Below, in pieces: positions 45,409 to 57,410 of a stretch of 64,000 nt of DNA. Numbering within the stretch: position 1 is the stretch's first letter; each line of letters begins with the position of its first letter. The position numbers were made by a program, and so were the translations under genes. Origin of the DNA: Talaromyces rugulosus. Taxonomy: Eukaryota; Ascomycota; Eurotiomycetes; Eurotiales; Trichocomaceae. The notes beneath the pieces were generated by a model that saw only the letters and a list, made by a program, of their open reading frames with translations, ran no database searches and was not told the origin of the DNA. The stretch spans positions 1,798,001 through 1,862,000 of the forward strand of contig NC_049562.1 of the NCBI RefSeq assembly GCF_013368755.1. The letters run 5' to 3'.

Positions 45409-45654
45409 GCCGCTGTTGCTCTTGTGCTGCTCGTCCCGGCTGTTGTTCCGCCTGCCTCAAAACAAATCCGTCCCCCACTCGTCCTCCACCTCAATCTGCC
45501 TGCACTGCATCCACCAGACAAGACAACTCACAACCCCCAAACCCCAGCACCAAGCAACAAGCACCAAGCTTAATTCTACTACCCGCACACGCGCTGCGTC
45601 TGTGCTGCCACTCTCCAGGCGATTTGCGCCCGCGCCCCGACCCGACTGGCCTGA

Positions 45655-45709
45655 ACCTGGCCTGGCCTGGCCTGACCTGACCTGCCTTGACCCGACCCGG
45701 CCCGATCCC
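45655..45709 (+). repeat. Degenerate CCTGG/CCTGA/CCCGA pentamer array
   Basis: Pentamers drift in order from CCTGG to CCTGA to CCCGA and CCCGG across about eleven units. It lies in the RSC7 upstream region. Confidence 0.8.
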
Positions 45710-46090
45710 GTGACTCCAGCTCCAGCCTCCCTGTGTGGCGGTGCGGCTCTCGGCTCCTGCGCCACGCCTGCGCCACGCCCCCCCCCCTCTTTGGAAGGCT
45801 AACGCAACCGCGCCAGCTATCGTCGTTCGTGTCTTGCCTCCCCCTTCGCTCGCCCATCCCATCAGCCTGCATGCCACCCCAGCTGCTCCTTGCTCTGCCA
45901 GCTCTTGCGGGGTTTTGCTTTGCCGTCCGTCCTCCGAGTGCCCAGCATACCTCCTGCTGACTGGCTGTCGTCGCCTTGTCACGCGCCGCCTTTGTCCGTC
46001 CGCTTCCAACCGCGTCGCTGAACGCGAGCCTACGGTCTGCGCGGCCCTCGTCAAAAACCCCATCTCCAACCAATCCACAGCAAACTCGCC

Positions 46091-48476
46091 ATGTACAGCG
46101 CATCGCAATCTGTGTCCGCGCCGCTCAATGGCATTGGCGCCGAGATCATAGATGGCTCTGGCACCATCAACCCAGCTGCCCTCAACTCGACCAGTACGTT
46201 TTCATCTTGATTCACCTTGTTGTCGTCCTCCATCGTCTTTGCCTTTGCGGCCTATTGCGCTTTTGAACCTGCGCGATATTACTTGCAAATAAACCCTTTT
46301 TTCAATGTTCTCGAGTCCTTTGCAAAAACGCGTTTCTGTTTTTTTTCGCTTTTTTCTCTCTCGCCTTTTCTTACTAATATCCTGCTCGGTAGCGACTCTC
46401 CATGGCGGCGCTGTTGCGTCAGCTAACACCAGTCCCCGCGGAATCAAACGAAGTCGGTCTCCCGATCAGTACGCCGACGGTGGCCCAGAAGGTGATCACG
46501 ATGACGGTATGTGAATCTAGCATCTTAACTTTTTGCAAGACGCCCAACTGACAAAACCAATGTCTGCAGATGAACAAAACCGTCGAAAACGCGGCCGACC
46601 GCCAAAGACTCCTCGTGCGCCCAATACTGCCGCCTCTCATGGAACGTATATACCTAACCACCAAGTCCCAACCGCCCAAGGTCAGATCCAGACCCCCCGG
46701 ATGCAGCCACACAATCTCCCAACCCAAAACCCCATCTCTCCGCCCCAAGCATCGCCGCCCTCGAAAACTACGCCGACAAAAACCTTGGTCAAAGCTTTGC
46801 CGACGGTACGCGATCATACCACCGACACGCTGAACGAAGGCCAAGATGAATACCTCCCCAAAGAGTGGGATGATGCTGGCGAAAAGAAAGTCGATCAGTT
46901 GGGCTATCTGCAAGACACGCGCGAGTACCGGTGCCGCACTTTCCGCGTTCCTGGTCGCGGCGAAAAGCTCTTCATGCTAGCAACTGAATGCGCTCGTGTG
47001 CTCGGATACCGCGATTCATACCTGCTATTCAACAAGAACAGATCGCTGCATAAGATTATTGCCAGCCAGCTCGAGAAAGACGACCTGATTCAGCAAGACA
47101 TCTTACCCTACTCCTACCGATCCCGTCAGATAGCCATCGTTACCGCGCGATCCATGTTCCGCCAGTTCGGCAGCCGCGTGATCATGAACGGCCGGCGCGT
47201 TCGCGACGATTATTGGGAGAGCAAGGCAATCAAACAGGGCTTTACTGAAGAGGACCTTGCCGGCGAGAAACGGCCAGGGGCCGCAAAGGCGCGCGATGCC
47301 GCCGCCGCTGAAGCCGCGGCCAATGCAGGTTCCCTTCCCGGACTCGGTCATGGCGATATTGTCTACAGCACTGCAATTGAAGGCATGCCGCACCTACCTC
47401 CGGGCATCAGTCAATCAGCGACATTGGCGCCGCTGCCTATGATACACTTGGCGCCTACTACAGAAGACCCACGACTTCGCGAGTACAGCTCCATGCCCCG
47501 TCCGAGACAGGAGTTGACCGGGCAAGTCTACCAAGACCGATCTCAAACCAGCACGGCGGCCGAGATCAGCAACCAAGCGACGCATACGGCAGAGTTCAAC
47601 AAAGTTCTCAACTCGCAGCGAGCCTTCCGGCAGAAAGGGTTGGATGAATTCTACACCACCCCACGCGAAGTCCCAACCTCGTCACCGCAGATGGGACATG
47701 GTGAGGTCGCTGCTCCTGTTTCTCAGCCTATGCAGTCGCCCCAGATGGCTTCGTCAGCTGGCATGATGAGTCAAGTGCATCATCCGCAGCATCGCGGTGT
47801 GCTCGGCCAGCAAGCTGCCATGATGGCCCCATCACAGGGCGGTTATGCTCCACAAGCACAGGCTGGGTCTCATGTAGCTCAGTCCCCACACTCTAATGCT
47901 GCGCAGGGCATGCGGCCGGATGCATTGCATTCTCGAGCATCCAACCCAGCGCTCTCGTCGGCTGCCTCCTCGCAAGCCTCTACCTATGGCTACCAGAACC
48001 AGGCGCAGCAGATGTGGGGACACCCTCCTCCACAGCCACAGCAGTCTCCCATGGCAGCCTCTCCGCACATGGGAATGCCACAGTACGCCGGGCAATTACC
48101 ACAGCAAAGCCCATCTCCTTTGCCCCATGGCCAACAACCACATCCGTCACAGTCTCCGCATAACCAGGCTCGGCCTGCACAGGCAATGCCGCAAGGTCTG
48201 CAAATGCCTCAACAGGTGGCACAGGGTGGTATGCCCTCTATGGGGTACCAGGGTGGCGTTGCTTTCACCAATGTCCCCAACCCTCGAGCCATGTATGCGC
48301 CATCTCAGAACCCCGGTCAACAGTTTATGCCAGGGCAAGCAGCGGGCATGGGCATGAACATGGGTGCAGGTGTCGGCATGCCCGGCTGGCCATCTCCGGC
48401 TGGCGGGCACATGCAGCCCGGTCAACAACAGCAAGGCCAGTCAGGAAGTCCTCTAGGCGGGTGGTCTGGCTATTAG
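46091..48476 (+). CDS. RSC7: Chromatin remodelling complex subunit RSC7/SWP82 type
   Basis: This is an auxiliary subunit of fungal RSC or SWI/SNF remodellers (yeast Rsc7/Npl6 and Swp82). Three exons join in phase: 46091-46193, 46393-46506 and 46570-48476, giving 707 residues. The ATG begins MYSASQSVSAPLNGIG. An AT-hook-like RRKRGRPPKTPRAP at about residue 75 can contact DNA. The conserved Rsc7/Swp82 domain (about 145-300) contains EYRCRTFRVPGRGEKLFMLA, LGYRDSYLLFNKNRSLHKII, YSYRSRQIAIVTARSMFRQF and NGRRVRDDYWESKAIKQGF. The C-terminal half is Gln/Pro/Met-rich, ending GMGMNMGAGVGMPGW and a short tail, resembling activator-type low complexity. Several Met-Gly repeats make shadow ORFs. A long C-rich leader precedes it. 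Confidence 0.92.
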
Positions 48477-48985
48477 TCTGTTGACTTTTTTCTTCTTCTT
48501 CGTTTTTATCTTAGTTTCCGGACCCGCATCAAGTTTCAGCTACGTTGAGTTTTTATTTTTCTATATACCCCTGATTTGGTCTCGTGGTTGGTAATCACTA
48601 ATGGTAATTTGCCTTGATCTGGTCGTTTTGTTTTGAGTGCTCGGGCTCGGTACAGGCAGACGCATGAGAACGGAGGCATCTTGCATAGAAGGGTTGGCGA
48701 TACGGTTCGACATGCTATCATGTTTCGAGTGTTTCCAAGTTGTCTATATAACACCACTCTTGTTTACTTCTTGTGCATATTATTATTGTTTGATTGTTTT
48801 TATTTATTTCTGTTTTCTCTCTCTTCTTTTTTTTTTTGTTAGTCCGAGTTGTCGTTCGTATTACGACCGATCTACGAGTGAAATTGATTTGATGATTGGC
48901 CATGAGCATCGCAACGATTGTACTTGTATACTATAATGGCTGCTTCAATACTATATAATGGCTGGCTACTTGAAGTAGACAGACT
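48477..48985. other. Intergenic between convergent RSC7 and phosphatase genes
   Basis: T-rich 3' flanks, with a run of T near 48828. Nothing else is seen. Confidence 0.6.
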
Positions 48986-50258
48986 CTATTGACAAGTCCC
49001 CGTCTCAACCAAAGGCGTAGTCACCGGCGAGGCCGACGGACACACACAACCCGCCGTCGCCGACGAGACCGGCGGCACCGTACAATGCGCGCTGGTCTCC
49101 CACGGCTGGACCGTAGTAGTTGGCCGTTTTGCAATTTCCGACCTGACCAAAACGGGGATAACCGCACCCGTACTCAGACTAAACTCACGATGGCCCAGAA
49201 CGCGCAAAATCGACGAAATCTCACCAGAGTGACTGGTAATCGACACAAACAGGTTCGTCTCTCTGGCGAAAAGAGAAGAGGAATCAACGGTACTCCAAAT
49301 CTGGTTGAGCGCGTGCAGCGAGCGCGCGTCTTGGCTCGAGCTGCTCTCGGCCGTGACGCCGTTCCACAACTCGTCGCACTCGGCGAAGCCAGACTCGAGA
49401 CGGTACTCGGGCCAGGCAGCGTGGATAGCCGATTTGTTTGCGCGGTGATCGCACGTATGGATTGAGATACCCTCACGCAGACTCTCGAGGATCAGTGGGG
49501 TTTTGCTACCCAGAAGCTCGTGGAAGGTCGTGTTGAAAGTCTGCAGGCAGCGCGTCAACGGGCTCACAAAGTACGCGTCTGGCGCGTGGATGCGCTGCAC
49601 AGCTAGACGAGACTGCCAAAAGTCATGCGCGACTTGGGCTTGTGCGATGCCGTTGGTGGTGAGGCGTGCATCGGACCAGCTGGCCGTGTCGTTGCCGTTT
49701 AGTTCAGCCCAGTAGCACTAATTTTTTGGGCTATCAGTTTTCCACCATTTTCGGGATTTTATAAGGGAAAGGAGGGGGGAAAAAAAGGGGAAAGTATTAC
49801 ATTCCAAGCAGGAGTCCCGTAATACGTCTCGGCAGCGTTATGCCACCCTTCGCCATGCCGTCCCATAAACAGCACCTTGTACTCAACCCCATCCCAGATC
49901 CCCTCCAGGTTGAGACGCTCGACTTCGCGGTGGAACCGCTCCCATTGCGTCAACTTGGCAATTGACCACGGCGTATCAGCCTGGTATGTGCGGTTGATAA
50001 GGCCGAAATTGACCGCCGTCTTTTGCGTGTGTTTTTGTTAGTTAAATTTTAATCAATCAATGTGCAAGTTTTTTTTTTTGTACGTACGTAGTCAAAAGTG
50101 GTCGGGTCTGTGTCGGGCGCGTCTTGAAGAAAGTAGCCAGTCACAGCAGAGTAGTTCACATAAGGTTGTGGAGCAGCCCGGCCCGCGTTGTCATTGGCTG
50201 CTGCTGCTGCCCACGCAGACACGCACAGGGCCAGAGCGACAGTCTGGAGACGGGACAT
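48986..50258 (-). CDS. Secreted histidine-phosphatase / phosphoglycerate-mutase-like protein
   Basis: A predicted extracellular enzyme of the histidine phosphatase superfamily; its substrate is unknown. Exons are 50258-50088, 50019-49801 and 49717-48986, all in phase, giving 373 residues. The ATG gives MSRLQTVALALCVSAWAAAA, a clean signal peptide; a TTG three codons earlier is not needed. The catalytic phosphohistidine motif is FMGRHGEGWHNAAE (RHGxGxHN), and the WAELNG and LTTNGIAQAQ motifs follow. DAYFVSPLTRCLQTFNTTF supplies the second active-site Arg, and ISITSHSGEISSILRVLGH the second catalytic His. The C-terminus is Ser/Thr/Cys-rich (CTVPPVSSATAGCVCPSASP). It could act on phosphate esters or inositol phosphates, but it is not a classical phytase. 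Confidence 0.9.
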
Positions 50259-50900
50259 GATATTCAATTTCTATCTGTAGAGTGTGTGTTTGAAAGGTAA
50301 TGGAAAAAAAAAGTTCAGGAGAAATTCAAAATTGACGGCTGTCAAAGTCAGCGTTACAATGCGGTCACGGTAATTAATCTTAATCTAGGTTTGACCAACC
50401 AAGTCCCCCACGTGGTTTACGCGCCCCACTTGCGCCCCGGGAAAACAAAAACATTAATTACCGTATTTATTAATAAAACCAAGATAGATATAATAGATAA
50501 TACATCGGGTTCGTATATTATTAGTTAAGGCTGCCTGTCCGGGTCGATCTAGACAGTCATCGGATGACACGCATCCACCAAACGTATTTGCAAGGGAAAG
50601 AGATAAGTAAAAGACGTGACAATAGCCCCAACCCTGATTGTCCGGGTCCGCCATAAAAAGGGTATGTCCAAAAAGGAAAATCAAAACAGACAGACATAAA
50701 TATCCAGGCAAATCATCCCCCAAAAAAAGAAAAATGTAAGATGAACGCAAAATATGTGAGAGAGCTCGTATGAAACACGTGATGAGTCTTGTGAATAGTA
50801 ATGTATATGCACCTCCGTTCAGTCAACAGTAACAGCAAAGAAAAAAGGTCAAGAAGAAGAAGAAATATAGTGAATGAGTGTACATCGTCGATCAATATTA
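50259..50900. other. Intergenic, phosphatase promoter and homeobox gene 3' flank
   Basis: AT-rich 3' flank and a promoter, with no gene seen. A cccacgtgg palindrome at 50407-50415 is an E-box-like CACGTG site, upstream of the phosphatase. Confidence 0.5.
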
Positions 50901-53101
50901 TTAAAAATTACCAGTAAAAGGTGTCGGAGAATTGAAGTTGCTTGGAGTTTGGTTGGAGAACGTGTAGTTTTTCGGTTTCTGAGATGGCATCTGTTGAGCC
51001 ACAGACCGATGCGCTTCTTGTTGCTCGGGGAACTCCTGGATATGAAATTGTGTCATGCTCATGTCGTCGCCAACTGCCATTGTGACCGGTGGTGTCTCTG
51101 AATCTTTGCCGGACCCAAACAGAGTACCGTCTTCACCCAGAGCCCACTTGATCTCCGAGTTGCTCTCGTCGCCGTCATTCTCATAGACGTACGGTGGCGC
51201 CTGCGAAGCGTGGAGATTAACCGGGAACACAGACGTGTCTGGCGTTGAAACCGCCCAGCTCACGCCACTGAGCGGCCCATTCGAGATTGGTGAGTATTCG
51301 GCAAAGGTGGCATATTGAGCTGGGGCTGAGATGGGTGGCGCGAGGCCTTGGTATTGAACGGCCGAGAACATGTCCAGGTTCAACGGAGTCTCGGGCGGCG
51401 AGTTGACGTTAATCTGCATTGACTGAGACTGGGTGGTTGGGAACATGTGCCCATCGGGGAGCCGCTGAGATCCCAGGTCGAATGCCCCGTCGCGGGGCGT
51501 TGCGGGAAGCATGTGCTGCATGTCTTCCGGGGTAAGCGGTGTTGGAGGCGCCAAGTTGCCTACAGAGGCAGAACTATGAAGCCTGTGCGTGGGCTCGGAC
51601 CCAGCAGTAGCATCGGCAAAGCTCGCAAAGCCAAGCGGTGAGCGCTGGGGAATAGACGCCTTTCGCACGCCAGCATACCGCGAACCCAGCGCGTGAGAAG
51701 ACTTGGCATGTCGAAGAGAATGTGTCGAGGTTCCTCCATAGCTTGGAACTCGGGTGGTGGTGGACGACATGGGCGAAGGGGCGATGCCAACTCGAGGGGT
51801 GGTCCCAATGGCAGCTGGTCGAGGCCGTTTTCGACGGGCAGCAAGGTCTAGTTCTTTCTCGGGACGCCGCCAGTTAGGACCGTCCATTCTATTTGAAATC
51901 GGCGTATTAATTCCAATACTGCCGATAGATTCGGCGAGTTCTTCGGAGGAAGACACGCGCCTAGTTCCATGTTCTGAAGGCGGTTGCAACGAGCCGTATG
52001 ATATGGATCCATACATCGAGTCCGCCGAGGCGTTGGTTAGTTCTGAAAGACTGTCCAGCCTTCCCTGCATCTGAGCAGCCCACGATTGGGCGTGCGAGCT
52101 CATGTTACTGAAACTGGTCATATCGGAGGGCTGGGGATTTTCCAGGTGCGGTACTGCAAGTTGGTCCTCCGAGGAAGAGTATGGAACGGCATTGATGTTG
52201 CCAAACCCAAAGTTTTCCTCGGGGCTCTGAGACGGGGTCCAGGCGAGAGACGAATCTCGGCTGTCCCATTCTGTAGGGCCTGCATTGAGGGAGTTCTGGG
52301 AAACACTGCTGGTTGCAGAATCCAGCGCGAGCTCGGTTGGGCCAGTAGGGGTGCTTCCATCCGAGTCTCCTGGAAAATGCTCTCGGGCGGCAACAGCAGC
52401 ACTGAGAGCCCTTTGCAAGGAGGCAAACGTCTTCTCGCGGGTCACGTCGCTTCCCGTCTTGCTATGTTTCTGTCGGGTAGCAGAGCGGGCTGATGACTGG
52501 TGTCGATCGTTTTTGGTCGACGCCTGTTTGGGGGTAGACGCTTGGTCTCTCTCCTGGAGCGGAGTTCTCCGTTCTCGGGGTTCCTCGTCGGAAGTGTTTT
52601 CCTCCTTGAGTCGACCTTGGTCGTCTTTCTTGCTCGCCTCTCGTTGAATGCGCTCGAATTCCTCCTGGCGTTTTTGCTGCTTTGCTTTGGCGCGCCTGTT
52701 CTGGAACCAGTTCTGCAAGAGAAATGGGTGGTTAGAATATGGAAACATCAAGTATTAGGAGAGTCGGGGGAACAAACTGCTACTCGCGGCAGACTGAGGT
52801 TTGTCTGCACAGCCAATTGGCGCTTGGTGTTACTGTTAGGCTTCGGGTGAGCCTGGAACTGAGCCTCGAGAGTGTCGACTTGGTCTTTTGTCAGGCGTGG
52901 TCGAGACAGATTCTCGGTGTACTCTTCGTAGTCGTCCATGATGGGCATGTGGGCGTAATCCATCATATCGTAGGGGTTGCGAGCGAGAAGGTAGCCATCC
53001 ATTGAGCCGGCCATGGCAGGATGGGCTAATGGAGGACCGCAGCCCACCGGCAGCTCAATCGGGTGGCCGCCATACGGGTATGAATGGTGCATGTAGTTCA
53101 T
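50901..53101 (-). CDS. Homeodomain transcription factor
   Basis: A nuclear regulator with a classical homeodomain. Exons are 53101-52778 and 52712-50901, in phase, giving 711 residues. The homeodomain (about residues 66-125) is split by the intron just before its recognition helix. RPRLTKDQVDTLEAQFQAHP and LAVQTNLSLPRVA lie in exon 1, and NWFQNRRAKAKQQKRQEEFE in exon 2. The invariant W, F, N and R of helix 3 are all present. A basic linker follows, then a long Ser/Thr/Pro-rich region (AARRKRPRPAAIGTTPRVG). The protein ends QTPSNFNSPTPFTGNF. It resembles the Hbx1/HtfA-type factors that control conidiation in Aspergillus and related moulds; that assignment is by overall resemblance only. The very long upstream region fits a developmentally controlled gene. 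Confidence 0.9.
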
Positions 53102-53254
53102 TGTACTTTCACAGCCAACAATATATTGCGATTGCAGGGGAGGAGGAGGAAGGAAAGTCGGGTTGGAGAGGGCTGCAGGGCGGGCAGCTGAGACAGGGAA
53201 TATTTATCTCATGGGCACTCGGGGTGATGGTAACAATAATGGGAAGAAGGATGG

Positions 53255-53286
53255 TGATGGTGATGATGATGATGATAATAATAATA
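53255..53286. repeat. (GAT)n/(AAT)n tract
   Basis: GATGGTGATGATGAT passes into AATAATAATA in the upstream region of the homeobox gene. Confidence 0.85.
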
Positions 53287-53682
53287 TAGTCGACGGACGG
53301 TGGCAATTAGTGAGCGAAAGACAAGCGACAGGACTAGAGGCGAGGCAGATTTTCTTCTCTTTGTGGTCAGGCGGAGGGCAGCAGTATTAAAGAAAGTGGT
53401 CAAAGGCAATGTACAACAGACAACAGACAAGAAAAAACGAGTGGCAGTGGGACGCAAGCGGTTAAGTGCGATTCCCGGACGACGGCGATGAAGAGGATTC
53501 GGAAGAAGGAAAGAAAGAAGGATAACCCGAAAGACGACAAGACTGGAGAAGACGACGACGACGTGAAGGAGGAGAGAAAGAGCGTGAGAGTGAGGTGGAG
53601 GACTAGGCTGGCGTGATGGGCCCAGTCCACCCGCGAGTGGTGGCTTTTCGCTTGTTACCTGGGCGGGGCGCGTGGGAAAGGA

Positions 53683-53708
53683 GTACGGTACGGTACGTAC
53701 GGTACGGG
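53683..53708. repeat. (GTACG)n run
   Basis: Pentamers gtacg repeat about five times, followed 10 bases later by taccgtac, giving foldback potential. Confidence 0.8.
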
Positions 53709-53856
53709 GTATCTTACCGTACAGTGCTGTGTGACCTTTTGAGCAGAGAGTGTGGTAGCACATGGAGCCTTTTTGAGAAAAAGGGCAAATAAAGAGACTG
53801 TAGTTATTATAGTATTATATATATGATATACAATTTTTTATAATTTTTATAATTAC

Positions 53857-53908
<52 letters not shown>
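53857..53908. repeat. Compound (AT)n(GT)n microsatellite
   Basis: About twelve AT units pass directly into about fourteen GT units. Alternating purine-pyrimidine tracts of this length can adopt Z-DNA or cruciform forms. Confidence 0.95.
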
Positions 53909-53912
<4 letters not shown>

Positions 53913-56900
53913 ATATACGTATATTATAATATCAAGGCATAATTACTCGTACACAATATGCAAGTCGCCCCTTCCTTTGGGCGCCGGCACTCGCCCGCTG
54001 CCGCCCGCCCATTCGATACCAAAAAAGAGGGCGCGTCAAAAGTGGGGCCAGGAGGGTCCTGACTGGCTGTGTCCCCGGCTCCCGCGCGCCTGATGATTGG
54101 CCGTGCGCGCCCCACCCGTCCCCTTTTTTCGCGACCCAATCGAACGGGTCGAGCGATGCCAAAAGAAAAGTGATCCGATATCTCTTCTTTCCTTTTTTTT
54201 TTTTTTCCCCCTACGGAGGAATAATTTATAGCAGCTGGTCTGTGTTGCTCTGCTCTACGGAAATATGGAGTGCTCTGTCCCTACGGTAGAAACTACCTAC
54301 TCCGGACGGAGGATGGAGTAAGCACGGATCCTATTCCTATGTACATTGTACACCAGTAATGCACCAGTAGTGGCAGATCCTGGATGTGACGCTGCCACGA
54401 GTTTGCTAGCCTGAGCCATGACATTGATAGTAGTGATCTCTCTCTAGACACGGCAATGCTAATAGCATTAAGAACCGGCTTGTAGTATCAAGTATTCTCG
54501 CCCCCGAGTACAGTACTAAGCAGATGCATGCACTATGCAGCCACTCACAATGCAAGGCTGCTTGTTCTCCGCAGCACGCTGTCCAGAACTCAAATCACCC
54601 AGACCCTAAATTGAAGATTGTACAAATACAGTCTACAATTACATCGACAGGAGCCCCGGCGCCAGCCCTGATTGGCTGCCGGCAGCTCCCGTCTGGTCCT
54701 GGCTGAATCGTTCCTGCATTAGCGGGCCCCACTTGCCGGCCACCAGCCTATCAGCCCCCAGAGGCGCTTTTTGCCCTTTTTTGTGCTGTTTTTGCTGTTT
54801 ATTTCCCATTTTTGACGTTTTGCCATTGTGGTTTTTGCGATAACGGGACCCTGACTTCCCCGGCGATAAGGAAACCTCCCCACCTCGGCTCTTCCCCCTA
54901 TACCCTATAACCTCTTCTCGTGACTTTTCACATCGGAATGTAAACATGTTCTGTACAGCGAAAACTCCGTCCCCGACCGTACCTGTTTGATCCTCTCCCG
55001 AGACGCGAGAGCGAAATTTGGCACAACCTGACGAATGGCAGATCCTCAAGCCCCTCCGGGCTAAAGATCAATAGTCGCTCAGATCAGCGTCGATCCCGCT
55101 TGGCTTTGCTGCTAATGTGATTAGTGCCATGCCAGCAGATCGGGAGGTCAGCATATGCCATAGTGAAAGCACACTGCTGGAGGCCTCGCGCGTTGGCCCC
55201 CTTGGGCTACGGCCACTGCCACATGCTTCACCCCTCCACGATCGACCCCTAGGCCCTACACTACTCCCAAGTACTAACCAGCGCATTGCCAGACTGGGCA
55301 AGTGCCACTGCGACTGGTACCTGTCAGTGTCAGTCTGTTAGTGTCAGCACGGCCATCTGAATTTTTACGAATTTGTCATGCTCCCCTGCAGTGCACCGTC
55401 CCGTATCGGGTAATAATACCTGCCCGAGTCGCCAAGCCCAGGCAGGAACATTACCGTACGCCCGTACGGCTCGGGCTCGCGATCGTCTGTATCTCGTCTC
55501 CCAACAACTTCCTCCGTTGCCAATTCGACCGACCACGCTTTGACAGACGCCAATTCCAACGCCCCAACACTGTGACTGAGCAGCCACGCGCCGAGTCTTC
55601 GGACTCTTGTCAGATGCCTTCAGGAAGAACACAAAAAAGGGGAAGTCACGAGACCGACCGCCATGTCGGCTTCACAGCTCACACACGAGCCTCCTGCCAT
55701 GGATCCACCCCTCATCCCAACTACGCCGTTTCCAGAGTGCACTCTCCAGGGATCTGGATTTCTGGATGTGATGTGGCCTGCTCTCTCCAATCACGAGACT
55801 CAGCTAAGCGCCTTTCCTTTCCTTTTGCTTTTCTTTTCTTTTTTCTTTTTCCCTCTCTGTTCCGGTTACCAGGAATAGCTTTCGGACGAGATCGAGATTT
55901 CTCCTTGTTTTAAGCTCCTGTGGCCATAGCTTCCCAACTATTTGCCAGCGATCCTCCTGGTTGGTGATGTCTCTCCATCCCTCGACAGGCACGGGACTCT
56001 GTGGTCCTGCAGCGATCGGAAATCCACTCGCTAGTCATTTCCGCGCCCTGTCGTCGCCTGCTCCTGTCTGTCTTGCGATCGCCCCAGTGCTAGAGTACCA
56101 ACCGTAACAGGCCTTTGCAGACCATGTCATTGCTTTTTCTTTTTTTTTCTCAAGCGGCTCGGATCGGATTTTCTCCAGGGAAATGGACGAATCCACCTTC
56201 TTTATTATTCCATCCGGTCTCGATCAACCCAATCCTCTGGTTGGGCTTGGAGATCATCCGTCTTTGGCTCGGAAGCATGGGCCATCCTCCTTGCCCGTCA
56301 GTTGATCATCGCTCCATGACGACTGATCAGACAAGGCGATAGCCTCATTTGTGCAATTGCGATCGACTGCGCTTCCATCGATCAGTGGCGATTATACGGG
56401 GTACAATGGAGACCAATGCGCTCCGTCATACACCGAGTACTCCGTCTGATATCCCGATGGATCGACACCTTCGAGCCACCAGATCAGCAACGGCTTCATG
56501 AGGTGATGTCGTCCATACTCCCAGTCGTTCATTTCCTCTTTTGGCCTCAGGTTGCTCCAGACTTGATAGCCGTCACACAGGGAGCAGCCTAGTGGATCTT
56601 TCAGTCTCCGTACTGCAGCATTCATAACATACGGTACTCAGTACAGAACATACTGAGAACTGGCAGCTTTCATTTCATCCCTGACTCGGGGACCGCCGAT
56701 GGAAGAGGTACCTTGCCTACTTTGTGTCTGAGCTCAACGTGATGTACCCTTGCAGGCTGCAGCACACACACAGACCAGGCTAGCCTAGGCCACCCACCCA
56801 TCACCCTCGCCCACCGCCGCGACCTTCCAACTGCAGTCCACTCTTTTCCTCTATTTGTGATTTTTCCACGCCTAGCCAATCGTTCTGCCTTTCTCCCCGT

Positions 56901-57410
56901 CGACCTCTTGAACGCCCATGGCATATCACCATCGGCCTGACGCGGATCTCACCCTCAACATCGTGCCTCCAGTTTTGACTTCATTTCCCTTTTGCCGATA
57001 GGATCGGCAGTTACTGTGACGCTGTGACCAGTGAGCCACTTTCCGACGCGCAGCAACAAGGAAAGACCGCGCGCTGTGAGACGTTAACCTTAAGGCGAAT
57101 CCCAAGTCTTGGCTACTTTCAAGCATTTTTTCCACAAGCAAATCGTGATTTAGTCCCCCGCATTTGCACTAAAAAGCTGCACTACCAATGAGTGAGTCTT
57201 CGTACGCCAGTGCCAATTTCAAAACCCCGGAAAAACAGCGTAATTTCTTCACTCTATTTGATGTATCTTCTTGTATCCACTCTGAGCGGCACGCACACGC
57301 CTTTTTAACTTCGTGTTACCAATTCTTGGTTACACACGATGCAAGGTCCATCCCACCAATCAGCCCACACGCACGAGCACGAATGATCTACTGCAGCTCA
57401 TCATATAATA

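Larger units (their letters stand above)
42247..46090. other. Long intergenic region with RSC7 upstream/leader sequence
   Basis: There are 3.8 kb without a supportable gene. 42.2-43.6 kb is mixed. 44.5-44.65 kb is rich in ATA/TTA triplets able to fold back. 45.0-46.09 kb is C-rich and pyrimidine-skewed, with a CCTGCT hexamer run (45379-45408) and a degenerate CCTGG/CCTGA/CCCGA pentamer run (45655-45709). It probably is the RSC7 promoter and a long leader. Overlapping ORFs at 45.0-46.1 kb on both strands are composition artefacts. The minus-strand ORF at 43035-43484 has no recognisable features. Confidence 0.5.
53102..57410. other. Very long upstream region of the homeobox gene, gene-poor
   Basis: There are 4.3 kb without a supportable gene. 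The region contains a GAT/AAT run (53255-53286), a GTACG run (53683-53708), a large TA/TG microsatellite (53857-53908), GC-rich blocks at 53.9-54.15 and 54.65-55.6 kb and pyrimidine tracts near 55.82 and 56.14 kb. One minus-strand ORF at 56392-56625 has protein-like composition (see findings). It may hold enhancers, a long leader with introns, or a non-coding RNA. Confidence 0.5.

Noticed and set aside
45000..46266. Long ORFs on both strands (up to 268 residues) before RSC7
   Set aside because: The sequence is pyrimidine-rich with pentamer and hexamer repeats. ORFs overlap in several frames on both strands, as expected from composition.
50049..50267. Start of the phosphatase gene three codons earlier at a TTG
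   Set aside because: A proper ATG at 50256-50258 gives a clean signal peptide, and TTG initiation is not expected here.
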